64,000 bases of DNA from Bacteroides zhangwenhongii (GTDB lineage: Bacteria; Bacteroidota; Bacteroidia; Bacteroidales; Bacteroidaceae): NCBI RefSeq assembly GCF_009193325.2, contig NZ_CP059856.1, forward strand, positions 5,084,001 through 5,148,000. The letters run 5' to 3'. The position numbers and the translations under genes are program-made. Position 1 is the stretch's first letter, and every line of letters starts with the position of its first letter. Of the stretch, positions 17,939 through 26,499 are shown piece after piece. The notes beneath the pieces are model-generated. The model was given only the letters and a program-made list of their open reading frames with translations, was not told the origin of the DNA and did no database searches.

Positions 17939-20203
17939 ATGGAAAACAAATATAAATATTTCAAGCGAGATATCAGCTGGCTATCGTTCAACTACCGCGT
18001 GTTGCTGGAGGCTTTGGACGAGCGTCTCCCCCTTTACGAACGCATCAACTTTATTTCCATCTACTCTTCCAACCTCGAAGAATTTTATAAAATCCGTGTA
18101 GCAGACCACAAAGCTGTTGCTTCCGGCGCAACGGAAAGTGATGAAGAAAGCGTACAATCCGCCCGCGAACTTGTAGAGGAAATCAACAGGGAAGTCAACC
18201 GGCAACTAGATGACCGTGTGCGCATCTACGAACAAAAAATATTGCCTGCCCTACAAAAGAACCACATCATCTTTTATCAAGACAGCCATGTAGAACCGTT
18301 CCATCAGCAGTTTATCAAAGACTTCTTCAAAGAAGAAATCTTCCCCTACCTGCAACCCGTACCCGTTTCCAAAGACAAAATCGTCTCTTTCTTACGAGAT
18401 AACCGACTCTATCTCGCTATCCGACTCTATCCGAAAGAAGAAAGAAAAGAAGGAGAAGAAGGAAAAGAAAGAGAAAGAATAGAAGCAAAAGAAGGAATAG
18501 AAAAAAAAGGATTCCCCATCCTCGAATCCTCCCGTCCTCCTCTTTACTTCGTGATGAAGCAGCCCTACGCAAAAGTCCCCCGTTTCATCGAGTTGCCGTG
18601 TCATGAAAAAAATCATTACCTGATGTTTGTCGAAGACATCATCAAGGCGAACCTCAATCTAATTTTTCCCGGTTATGATGTCGAGTCGTGTTACAGTATA
18701 AAAATCTCCCGTGACGCCGACATATTAATTGACGACACCGCCAGCAGTGCCGACCTCGTAGCCCAGCTCAAGAAGAAAGTAAAGAAGCGTAAAATAGGAG
18801 ACGTCTGCCGCTTCGTCTACGACCGTGCCATGCCGCACGACTTTCTGGATTTTCTCGTAGACGCGTTTCACATTCACCGCGACGAACTCGTTCCCGGCGA
18901 CAAACACCTGAACCTGGAAGACCTGCGTCATCTCCCCAGCCCCAACAAGTCACTTCCCAACACCGGCAAACCACTTCCTAGTACAGGCAAATCACTTCCT
19001 AGCAATGATAAATCGTCCCCTAATTCCGGCGGCAAGTCACTCCACAGCCCCGAAAAGCCGAAGCCGATGAAACTCACCATCCTCGACGAAAAAGAATCCA
19101 TCTTCAACTACGTCGCCCGGAAAGACCTGCTGCTCTATTACCCCTATCACTCCTTCGAGCACTTCATCCACTTCCTTTACGAAGCCGTGCACAATCCGGA
19201 AACCCGTGAAATCATGGTGACGCAATACCGTGTGGCGGAGAACTCCGCCGTCATCAACACCCTGATAGCCGCAGCCCAGAACGGCAAGAAAGTCACAGTA
19301 TTTGTAGAGTTGAAAGCTCGTTTCGACGAAGAGAACAACCTAGCCACGGCCGAAATGATGCAAGCTGTCGGCATAAAAATCATATACAGCATTCCCGGTC
19401 TGAAAGTGCACGCCAAAGTAGCCCTTATCCGCCGTCATGGACTGAACGGTGAGAAAATCCCCAGCTACGCCTACATCAGCACCGGCAACTTCAACGAGAA
19501 AACCGCCACACTTTATGCCGACTGCGGACTATTCACCTGTCGCAAAGAAATAGTGAACGACCTTTACAACCTCTTCCGCACCCTTCAAGGCAAAGAAGCC
19601 CCGAAGTTCACCACCCTCCTTGTCGCCCGTTTCAACCTCATCCCAGAGTTGAACCGCCTCATCGACCGTGAGATTGCCCTAGCCGATCAAGGCAAACCCG
19701 CCCGCATCATCCTAAAAATGAACGCCCTTCAAGACCCCACCATGATAGACCGCCTCTACGAAGCCTCCGAACACGGTGTGCAGATAGACCTTATCATTCG
19801 CGGAATCTGCTGCCTCATCCCCGACCAGCCGTACAGCCGCAACATCCGCATCACCCGCATCGTAGACAGCTTTCTGGAACACGCCCGCATCTGGTACTTC
19901 GGCAACGGCGGCAATCCCAAAGTCTTCATGGGCTCACCCGACTGGATGCGTCGCAACCTCTACCGCCGCATCGAGGCCATCACCCCCGTCCTCGACCCCG
20001 ACCTGCGCAACAGCCTGATCGAAATGCTTACCATCCAACTCGCCGACAACCAAAAAGCCTGCCGAGTAGACGCAAAGCTACAAAACATATTCAAAAAAAG
20101 AACACCCGGAACACCCGCCATCCGAGCGCAATACACCCTATATAACTGGCTTTGTTCAAATAACACCCAGCAACCCAAAGACCAACCAGCCATGCCCCAA
20201 TAA
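17939..20203 (+). CDS. ppk1: Polyphosphate kinase with two low-complexity insertions
   Basis: Polymerises the gamma-phosphate of ATP into polyphosphate, reversibly. Family landmarks are the N-terminal RDISWLSFNYRVL, the catalytic-histidine segment GLKVHAKVALI, STGNFNEKTATLYAD and the later IIRGICCL region. At 754 residues it is longer than the usual 690 or so, because of two inserts. One is a Lys/Glu-rich run at about 165-190. The other, at about 338-378, consists of imperfect 7-8 residue units like KSLPNTG, KPLPSTG, KSLPSND. Both are in frame and look like repeat expansions in surface loops. The last residues (NTQQPKDQPAMPQ) come from the repeat that continues downstream. Confidence 0.95.
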   Translation: MENKYKYFKRDISWLSFNYRVLLEALDERLPLYERINFISIYSSNLEEFYKIRVADHKAVASGATESDEESVQSARELVEEINREVNRQLDDRVRIYEQKILPALQKNHIIFYQDSHVEPFHQQFIKDFFKEEIFPYLQPVPVSKDKIVSFLRDNRLYLAIRLYPKEERKEGEEGKERERIEAKEGIEKKGFPILESSRPPLYFVMKQPYAKVPRFIELPCHEKNHYLMFVEDIIKANLNLIFPGYDVESCYSIKISRDADILIDDTASSADLVAQLKKKVKKRKIGDVCRFVYDRAMPHDFLDFLVDAFHIHRDELVPGDKHLNLEDLRHLPSPNKSLPNTGKPLPSTGKSLPSNDKSSPNSGGKSLHSPEKPKPMKLTILDEKESIFNYVARKDLLLYYPYHSFEHFIHFLYEAVHNPETREIMVTQYRVAENSAVINTLIAAAQNGKKVTVFVELKARFDEENNLATAEMMQAVGIKIIYSIPGLKVHAKVALIRRHGLNGEKIPSYAYISTGNFNEKTATLYADCGLFTCRKEIVNDLYNLFRTLQGKEAPKFTTLLVARFNLIPELNRLIDREIALADQGKPARIILKMNALQDPTMIDRLYEASEHGVQIDLIIRGICCLIPDQPYSRNIRITRIVDSFLEHARIWYFGNGGNPKVFMGSPDWMRRNLYRRIEAITPVLDPDLRNSLIEMLTIQLADNQKACRVDAKLQNIFKKRTPGTPAIRAQYTLYNWLCSNNTQQPKDQPAMPQ

Positions 20204-20280
20204 CACCCAGTCCCCCCCCAAAAAAACCACCCCAGCCATGCCCAACAACACCCAGCAACCCCAAAGACCAGCACCATGCC
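20161..20280. repeat. Three imperfect copies of a 40-bp C-rich unit over the ppk stop
   Basis: Copies at 20161-20200, 20201-20243 and 20244-20280 share AACACCCAG, then CAACCCAAAGACCA and GCCATGCCC. The first is coding and supplies the ppk C-terminus; the stop codon is at the start of the second. This suggests that repeat spread set the present end of the protein. Confidence 0.75.
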
Positions 20281-20316
20281 CCGTCTCCTCCCCACCCCAT
20301 CCGCATGGTTTCCCCC

Positions 20317-20491
20317 GGCCTACTTTTTTCTCCGTCAAGCGAGCTCCCGTAACGGAGCGTAAAGAAGGGCAGACTGTTTGAGCGAAGCGAGTTTCTGCCC
20401 TTCAGCGGAGTGCAGGAAGCGAGTAGGAGAAAAAAGTAAGCCTTGAATTTTTCTTTGCTTCTTTCTTTTGTTTCAAGACAAAAGAAAGAAG
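20317..20491. repeat. Composite inverted-repeat element
   Basis: Outer arms 20317-20333 and 20426-20442 match 16 of 17 (GGCCTACTTTTTTCTCC). Inside are a hairpin GCTCC/GGAGC at 20343-20358 and a perfect 10-base pair GAAGGGCAGA/TCTGCCCTTC at 20364-20373 and 20394-20403. A second perfect 13-base hairpin with an 8-base loop follows at 20458-20491. It resembles repeat sequences I associate with Bacteroides genomes (recalled, not checked) and may end ppk transcripts. Confidence 0.7.
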
Positions 20492-20493
20492 AT

Positions 20494-20522
20494 TGTAACA
20501 CAAATGTAACATCTATGACATT
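20494..20522 (+). promoter_or_regulatory. Pho-box-like direct repeat upstream of the phosphate transporter
   Basis: TGTAACA at 20494-20500, CAAA spacer, TGTAACA at 20505-20511, TCTA spacer, TGACATT at 20516-20522. Seven-base units with four-base spacers (11-base period) are the layout of PhoB sites in other bacteria. It lies 56 bases before the PiT ATG, upstream of GTCCTTTG (20543-20550), an imperfect -7 box that would fit an activator-dependent promoter. Confidence 0.6.
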
Positions 20523-20578
20523 TCCCTGCAACCTCGAATTCCGTCCTTTGCGGTCGAAATTACATACTACATACATTT

Positions 20579-22822
20579 ATGGAGACAATTTACTTATGCA
20601 TCCTCATTTTCCTGTTCGTCCTTGCCGTGTTCGACCTCATTGTCGGCGTGAGCAATGACGCGGTCAATTTCCTGAACTCCGCGGTAGGCGCCAAAGCCGC
20701 ATCGTTCAAGACCATCCTGTTCATAGCCGGTGTCGGCATTTTCATCGGCGCCTCCCTGTCCAACGGGATGATGGACATAGCCCGTCACGGCATCTACCAG
20801 CCCGAGCACTTCTACTTTGCCGAAATCATGTGCATCCTGCTTGCCGTCATGCTGACCGACGTAGTGCTTCTCGACGTCTTCAACTCAATGGGCATGCCCA
20901 CCTCCACCACCGTTTCACTAGTCTTCGAGCTACTTGGAGGAACCTTCGCCCTCGCGCTCATCAAAGTGCACAACAGCGACACCCTCGCGCTGGGCGACCT
21001 CATCAACACCGACAAAGCCCTTTCCGTCATCATGGCAATCTTCGTATCCGTAGCCATCGCCTTCTTCTTCGGAATGCTTGTGCAGTGGATTGCCCGTGTG
21101 ATATTCACCTTCAACTACACTAAAAAGATGAAGTACAGCATAGCCCTCTTCGGAGGCATCGCCGCCACCTCCATCATCTACTTCATGCTCATCAAAGGGC
21201 TGAAAGACAGCTCCTTCATGACACCCGAAAACAAACACTGGATACAAGACAACACCCTGCCGCTCATCACCGTGTTCTTCGTATTCTTCACCCTGCTGAT
21301 GCAAGTCCTCCACTGGCTGAAAGTCAACGTCTTCAAAGTAGTCGTGCTGATGGGCACCTTCGCCCTCGCCCTCGCTTTCGCCGGCAACGACCTCGTCAAC
21401 TTCATCGGCGTTCCCCTCGCCGGTTTCTCCTCCTTCATAGACTACACCGCCAACGGATCGGGCAACCCGGACAACTTCCTGATGACCTCCCTGCTAGGAC
21501 CCGCCAAAACCCCGTGGTACTTCCTGATCGGAGCCGGAGCAATCATGGTCTACGCACTCTGCACCTCCAAAAAGGCGCACGCCGTTATCAAGACCTCCGT
21601 CGACCTCTCCCGCCAAGACGAAGGCGAAGAAACCTTCGGAAGCACCCCGATAGCCCGTACAATCGTCCGTTTCAGCATGGCGCTCGCCAACGGAATCTCA
21701 CGAATCACTCCGAACAGCACCAAGAAATGGCTCGACACCCGCTTCCGCAAAGACGAAGCCATCATAGCCGACGGTGCAGCGTTCGACCTTGTCCGTGCCT
21801 CCGTCAACCTCGTGCTGGCAGGCCTGCTCATCGCTTTAGGAACATCACTGAAACTTCCCCTTTCCACCACCTACGTCACCTTCATGGTAGCTATGGGAAC
21901 CTCACTGGCCGACCGTGCCTGGGGACGTGACTCCGCCGTTTACCGTATCACAGGCGTACTGAGCGTCATCGGCGGCTGGTTCATCACCGCCGGAGCCGCC
22001 TTCACCATCTGCTTCTTCGTCGCCCTCGTACTTCACTACGGAGGAAACATTTCCATCATCGCCCTCATCGGCATCGCCGTGTTCATCCTGATACGCAGCC
22101 AAGTGATGTACAAGAAACGCAAAGCGAAAGAGCAAGGCAACGAGACCCTGAAACAACTGATGCAGACCACCGACAGCGAAGAAGCTCTGCAACTGATGCG
22201 CAAGCACACCCGCGAAGAGCTCGGCAAAGTGTTGGAATACGCGGAAACGAACTTCGAACTCACCGTCACCTCCTTCCTCCACGAAAACCTGCGAGGATTG
22301 CGTCGCGCGATGGGCTCCACCAAATTCGAGAAGCAGCTCGTCAAGCAGATGAAGCGTACCGGAACCGTCGCCATGTGCCGTCTCGACAACAACACCGTGC
22401 TCGAAAAAGGGCTTTACTACTACCAGGGCAACGACTTCGCCAGCGAACTGGTGTACAGCATTTCCCGTCTCTGCGAACCGTGTCTGGAGCACATCGACAA
22501 CAACTTCAACCCATTGGACGCTATCCAAAAAGGCGAATTCAGCGACACGGCCGAAGACATCACTTACCTGATCCAGCAATGTCGCAGAAAACTGGAAAAC
22601 AACGATTACAATAACATGGAAGAAGAAATCCGCCGCGCCAACGACCTTAACGGACAACTCTCGCTGCTGAAACGTAAAGAACTGCAGCGCATCCAAAGCC
22701 AGTCGGGAAGTATCCGCGTCAGCATGGTATACCTGACGATGGTTCAGGAAGCCCAAAACGTGGTGACTTACACCATCAATCTAATGAAAGTAAGCCGTAA
22801 GTTCCAGATCGAGACCGACTGA
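20579..22822 (+). CDS. PiT-family phosphate transporter with C-terminal PhoU-like domain
   Basis: Cation-coupled inorganic phosphate uptake across the inner membrane. The two PiT signatures are GVSNDAVNFLNSAVG near the N-terminus and AGNDLVNFIGVPLAG in the middle (about residue 265). About ten to twelve membrane helices span residues 1-505. A hydrophilic helical tail of about 230 residues (LMRKHTREELGKVLEYAE onward) looks like a PhoU-type domain. This two-part form of 747 residues is usual in Bacteroidetes. It follows ppk, which fits a phosphate storage/uptake locus, and the Pho-box-like repeat upstream suggests induction when phosphate is scarce. Confidence 0.92.
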   Translation: METIYLCILIFLFVLAVFDLIVGVSNDAVNFLNSAVGAKAASFKTILFIAGVGIFIGASLSNGMMDIARHGIYQPEHFYFAEIMCILLAVMLTDVVLLDVFNSMGMPTSTTVSLVFELLGGTFALALIKVHNSDTLALGDLINTDKALSVIMAIFVSVAIAFFFGMLVQWIARVIFTFNYTKKMKYSIALFGGIAATSIIYFMLIKGLKDSSFMTPENKHWIQDNTLPLITVFFVFFTLLMQVLHWLKVNVFKVVVLMGTFALALAFAGNDLVNFIGVPLAGFSSFIDYTANGSGNPDNFLMTSLLGPAKTPWYFLIGAGAIMVYALCTSKKAHAVIKTSVDLSRQDEGEETFGSTPIARTIVRFSMALANGISRITPNSTKKWLDTRFRKDEAIIADGAAFDLVRASVNLVLAGLLIALGTSLKLPLSTTYVTFMVAMGTSLADRAWGRDSAVYRITGVLSVIGGWFITAGAAFTICFFVALVLHYGGNISIIALIGIAVFILIRSQVMYKKRKAKEQGNETLKQLMQTTDSEEALQLMRKHTREELGKVLEYAETNFELTVTSFLHENLRGLRRAMGSTKFEKQLVKQMKRTGTVAMCRLDNNTVLEKGLYYYQGNDFASELVYSISRLCEPCLEHIDNNFNPLDAIQKGEFSDTAEDITYLIQQCRRKLENNDYNNMEEEIRRANDLNGQLSLLKRKELQRIQSQSGSIRVSMVYLTMVQEAQNVVTYTINLMKVSRKFQIETD

Positions 22823-22836
22823 TCTGATTTCTCCAC

Positions 22837-22905
22837 AAAAAAATCCCCCCTTACCATTCCTTAATATCACAACGGATTAAGGTAATAGTAAGGGGGATTT
22901 TTTCA
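22837..22905 (+). terminator. Terminator after the phosphate transporter
   Basis: AAAAAATCCCCCC-TTAC pairs with GTAAGGGGGATTTTTT across a second nested stem (CCTTAAT/ATTAAGG). A T-run follows on the plus strand. Confidence 0.8.
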
Positions 22906-23278
22906 TCTCTTCACTTACAAATACTAAGCGAGCCAGCTTCATTTTTCCACAAACAATAATCTACTCTTTACGGCGTCTGCATGTAAATGGTGAGGGGAAG
23001 GAGCTAAAATAATAAAAAGCCACCCATTTTGCGGGATCAATGATATTTTATTATCAAAACAAACGTTCGCAGCGCTTTCTTTATGACACGTCAAATAATC
23101 TAAAAGCAAGCAAATAATCTATACAACATTTCAAACTCCTACATCAAATCCAAAATTCACTTTCAATATGACAGCATTTAGTTAAAAACGCATTACTTTT
23201 CTTAGATTATTATAATTTGTATTATCTTTGCATCCTGTTAGAGAGAATGTGTTTTTAGTTTAACTTAAGAGAGAATTT
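22906..23278. other. 373-base leader region of the susC operon
   Basis: AT-rich, with no supported ORF and no hairpin of note. The only clear signal is the TATCTTTG box at 23223-23230. I see no anti-sigma or ECF sigma gene next to susC, so regulation is from elsewhere or by this promoter alone. Confidence 0.6.
23223..23230 (+). promoter_or_regulatory. -7 box of the susC-susD operon
   Basis: TATCTTTG, 48 bases before the susC ATG. The -33 region is AT-rich without TTTG at the proper distance. Confidence 0.7.
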
Positions 23279-26200
23279 ATGAAAAGAAAATTGATGTTCT
23301 TCATGACCTTCCTATTTATAGGCATAGGTCTGGCGACAGCGCAGACATCCAAAGTGACCGGATTGGTAACATCCGAAGAAGATGGACAGCCTGTCGTAGG
23401 TGCTTCAGTATTAGTCAATGGCACCACTCTTGGTACAATCACCGATATTGACGGTAAATTTACAATCAGCAACGTACCAAGTTCCTCCAAAACCTTACGT
23501 GTTTCTTATGTGGGAATGATCCCCCAGGAAGTGACAATCAAAGAAGGAATTTTAAACATCGTGCTGCGTTCGGACGCGAAGGCGCTGGACGAGGTGGTCG
23601 TTACCGCTTTAGGTATCAAAAGAAGCGAGAAAATACTGGGTTATGCCGCTTCTACAGTGAAAAATGACGATTTGGTCGCAGCCAAGTCAGGTTCCGTGAT
23701 GTCCGGACTTTCCGGAAAAATAGCCGGTGTAAACATTTCCAGCTCCGGAACGGCCGGTAGCTCACAGAAAGTAATCGTGCGCGGTTACTCCTCTTTCTCC
23801 AGCAACCAGCCGCTATACGTCATCGACGGCGTGCCGATGTCCAACAACACCAGCCTCTCCAACGACCAGGGCAACGGTGTCATTGCGGCCGGCGACGCTA
23901 TCGACTTCGGTAACGGGGCAAACGACATCAACCCCGACGACGTGGAATCCGTCACCGTACTGAAAGGCGCCTCAGCCACCGCTCTCTACGGCTCGCGTGC
24001 CGCCAACGGTGTAGTGATGATCACCACCAAACGCGCCAAACAAGAGAAACTGACCGTTTCGTACGACGGCTCTTTCATGGCTTCCAACGTGCTCCGCGTG
24101 CCGCAGGAACAGGACAAGTTCGGACAAGGCTGGGGAACGTGGGACAGAAGCGAGAACGGATCGTGGGGACCTGCATTGGACGGCCGGCTCAACGAATGGG
24201 GCTCCAGCAAACTGACTACCCCGATGAAAAAGCACTACTCGTTCGTGAAAGACAATCTCCGCAACTTCTACACCACCGGATTCGAGATGAACAACAACAT
24301 CAGCGTCCGCACCGGCAACGAAAAGATGGGCTTGATGCTTTCTTACGGCAACACCTCCTCTAACGGCGTGCTGCCCAACAATGCCGACAAATATGAACGT
24401 AACACCCTGTCATTCCGCGGCAACATGAAATTCGGCAAGTTCGCCGCCGACGCCAGCATCACGTATATCCGCAAAGACATGACGAAAGCCGCCGCCGGAC
24501 AAGGAAACGCGGGAGCCACCATGCAGCAGGAACTGATACAGCACCCGGTGGACATCGACTATTCCGTCATGAAGGATTTCAACGACGAACGGTTCAACGG
24601 AGACAACTATTACACGTGGTACGCGCAGAACCCTTACTGGGTACTCGCCAACAATAAGAACAACTATCAGGACGACCGCATCTACGGTAAGCTGGAATTG
24701 TCTTACGAGGTCATTCCCGGTCTGAAGGCCGTAGGACGTCTCGGAGGTGACTTCACCAACTCCCGCCAGAAGCTGCGCACGGCGAAACTGACGTACGCCG
24801 ACAATTCGTACAGCAGCATCGGAGGCAAATCCGAAGAAAAGGGTACTTATACCGAACGTACCGACAATTACGACCAGATCGACGCGACCCTCTTTCTGAG
24901 CGCCAACTACAATATCGGCACGGACATCACTCTCGGAGGTACGGCGGGATGGAACCTCAACCAACGGAAATCGTCTTATCTGAAGTCGTTTCTCGAAGGG
25001 CTGTTCATGGAAGGATGGTACAATCTGCAGAACGGGACCGACAAGCCCGTCAGCACCAATTACAGCGATTTGCGCAGAACAATCGGAGCCTTCGCACAGG
25101 TGGAATTCGGGTACAAGAATTTCTGGTTTGTCAACCTTTCCGGACGCAACGACTGGTCGTCTACACTGCCTATCCACCACAACAGTTTCTTCTACGGAGG
25201 AATCAACACGTCCGTCATCCTGACCGATATGTTCCCCTCGCTGAAAAACAACGTGATAGACTTCCTGAAAGTGCGCGCCGCATGGGGACAGACGGGTAAC
25301 GACGCCGACGTGTACAGAACGCTGGCATACTACATCCCCGATCATATTTCATCCGGCTACGGCTATCTGGACACTCCGCTGAACGGGGCGCTGGGACTGA
25401 CCGAATACAACCGCCAGCCCAACAACAACCTGAAACCGGAGAAGACTTCCGAATGGGAATTGGGCTTGACCGCCAACTTCCTCAGCAACCGCATCGGCAT
25501 TGACTTCGCCTACTACGACAAGCTGACCAAAAACCAGATCATCGCGGCAGACGTCGCCCCGGAAACACGCTACACCAGTGCCGTGCGCAACGTTGGCGAA
25601 ATTTCCAACAAAGGTATCGAAATCGCCCTCAACCTGACTCCGATCCGCACCAAAGAGGTGGAATGGGACTTGGGAGTCACCTTCAGCAAGAACTGGAGCA
25701 AGGTGAACAAGTTGTGGAACGAGGGGGACAAGCCTGTGACCGAATACGTATTGAAAACGGCTTACAGCGCTAACTTCGTTGCCAAAGTCGGCGAACCGCT
25801 CGGAATCTTCCAAGTGCCCGCCCTCGCTACCGTACAGGACGAGAACAGCCCTTACTACGGCAAAGTGATTGTCGATGCCAACGGTATCCCGACTACCAGC
25901 AACAGCGAAATGAAGACGATCGGTTCGTCCGCTCCCGACTTCAATATGGGCTTCAACACCCGCGTGAGCTACAAAGGATTCACCCTTTCCGCTGTGGCCG
26001 ACTGGCGTAAAGGCGGTTATATGTACTCCTACACCGCACAGCTGATGCACTTCGTCGGCAACACTACCCGCTCGCTGTTCAACAACCGCGAACCGTTCGT
26101 CGTGCCCAACTCCGTAATCGCCCTCAAGGACGGAGGCTACGCCGAAAACAACCGTCCCGTGACCAGCGACAACATGAGCAGTTATTACAGCGACTCTTAC

Positions 26201-26485
26201 TCGGACAGCCAGTTCGAGAACTTCATCATCCCGAAAGGTTATGTGAAACTGAGGGAACTGGTCTTGTCTTACTCATTCCCGAAAGCATGGATTTCCAAAC
26301 TGGGTATCCAGCAGCTAGACCTGAGCCTGATCGGACGCAACCTCTTTATGTGGACTCCGAAAGCTAACAATTACGTAGACCCGGAAACCACAACTTTCGG
26401 TAACGATATCGCTTCCGAACTGGGAGAATTTGCCGCCTTGCCTTCTACGCGCAATATAGGTGGAGGTATTAAAGTTGTATTCTAA
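23279..26485 (+). CDS. SusC/RagA-family TonB-dependent outer-membrane transporter
   Basis: Imports an oligomeric nutrient through the outer membrane, driven by TonB. Signal peptide residues 1-22; a carboxypeptidase-regulatory-like domain at about 25-100; the conserved DEVVVTALG (residues 104-112); the plug with PLYVIDGVPM and GSRAANGVVMITTKR; then the beta barrel to residue 1068, ending in an aromatic-type last strand (GGGIKVVF). The partner SusD gene follows 14 bases after the stop. No glycosidase, lyase, peptidase or sensor gene adjoins it, so the substrate cannot be inferred from neighbours. Codon use is markedly C/G-ending compared with susD's second half. Confidence 0.95.
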   Translation: MKRKLMFFMTFLFIGIGLATAQTSKVTGLVTSEEDGQPVVGASVLVNGTTLGTITDIDGKFTISNVPSSSKTLRVSYVGMIPQEVTIKEGILNIVLRSDAKALDEVVVTALGIKRSEKILGYAASTVKNDDLVAAKSGSVMSGLSGKIAGVNISSSGTAGSSQKVIVRGYSSFSSNQPLYVIDGVPMSNNTSLSNDQGNGVIAAGDAIDFGNGANDINPDDVESVTVLKGASATALYGSRAANGVVMITTKRAKQEKLTVSYDGSFMASNVLRVPQEQDKFGQGWGTWDRSENGSWGPALDGRLNEWGSSKLTTPMKKHYSFVKDNLRNFYTTGFEMNNNISVRTGNEKMGLMLSYGNTSSNGVLPNNADKYERNTLSFRGNMKFGKFAADASITYIRKDMTKAAAGQGNAGATMQQELIQHPVDIDYSVMKDFNDERFNGDNYYTWYAQNPYWVLANNKNNYQDDRIYGKLELSYEVIPGLKAVGRLGGDFTNSRQKLRTAKLTYADNSYSSIGGKSEEKGTYTERTDNYDQIDATLFLSANYNIGTDITLGGTAGWNLNQRKSSYLKSFLEGLFMEGWYNLQNGTDKPVSTNYSDLRRTIGAFAQVEFGYKNFWFVNLSGRNDWSSTLPIHHNSFFYGGINTSVILTDMFPSLKNNVIDFLKVRAAWGQTGNDADVYRTLAYYIPDHISSGYGYLDTPLNGALGLTEYNRQPNNNLKPEKTSEWELGLTANFLSNRIGIDFAYYDKLTKNQIIAADVAPETRYTSAVRNVGEISNKGIEIALNLTPIRTKEVEWDLGVTFSKNWSKVNKLWNEGDKPVTEYVLKTAYSANFVAKVGEPLGIFQVPALATVQDENSPYYGKVIVDANGIPTTSNSEMKTIGSSAPDFNMGFNTRVSYKGFTLSAVADWRKGGYMYSYTAQLMHFVGNTTRSLFNNREPFVVPNSVIALKDGGYAENNRPVTSDNMSSYYSDSYSDSQFENFIIPKGYVKLRELVLSYSFPKAWISKLGIQQLDLSLIGRNLFMWTPKANNYVDPETTTFGNDIASELGEFAALPSTRNIGGGIKVVF

Positions 26486-26499
26486 AAAAACGATCGAAG

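Larger units (their letters stand above)
20204..20578. other. 375-base gap between ppk and the PiT gene
   Basis: No coding frame is supported here. In order it holds the end of the C-rich repeat, a composite inverted-repeat element (20317-20491), a Pho-box-like triple direct repeat (20494-20522) and a weak -7 box GTCCTTTG at 20543-20550. Confidence 0.7.

Noticed and set aside
20579-22822. Transporter with C-terminal PhoU-like domain as an unusual fusion
   Set aside because: This long PiT form is ordinary in Bacteroidetes.
24410-25345. Minus-strand frame inside susC
   Set aside because: Caused by C/G-ending codons of susC; no independent start or motif.
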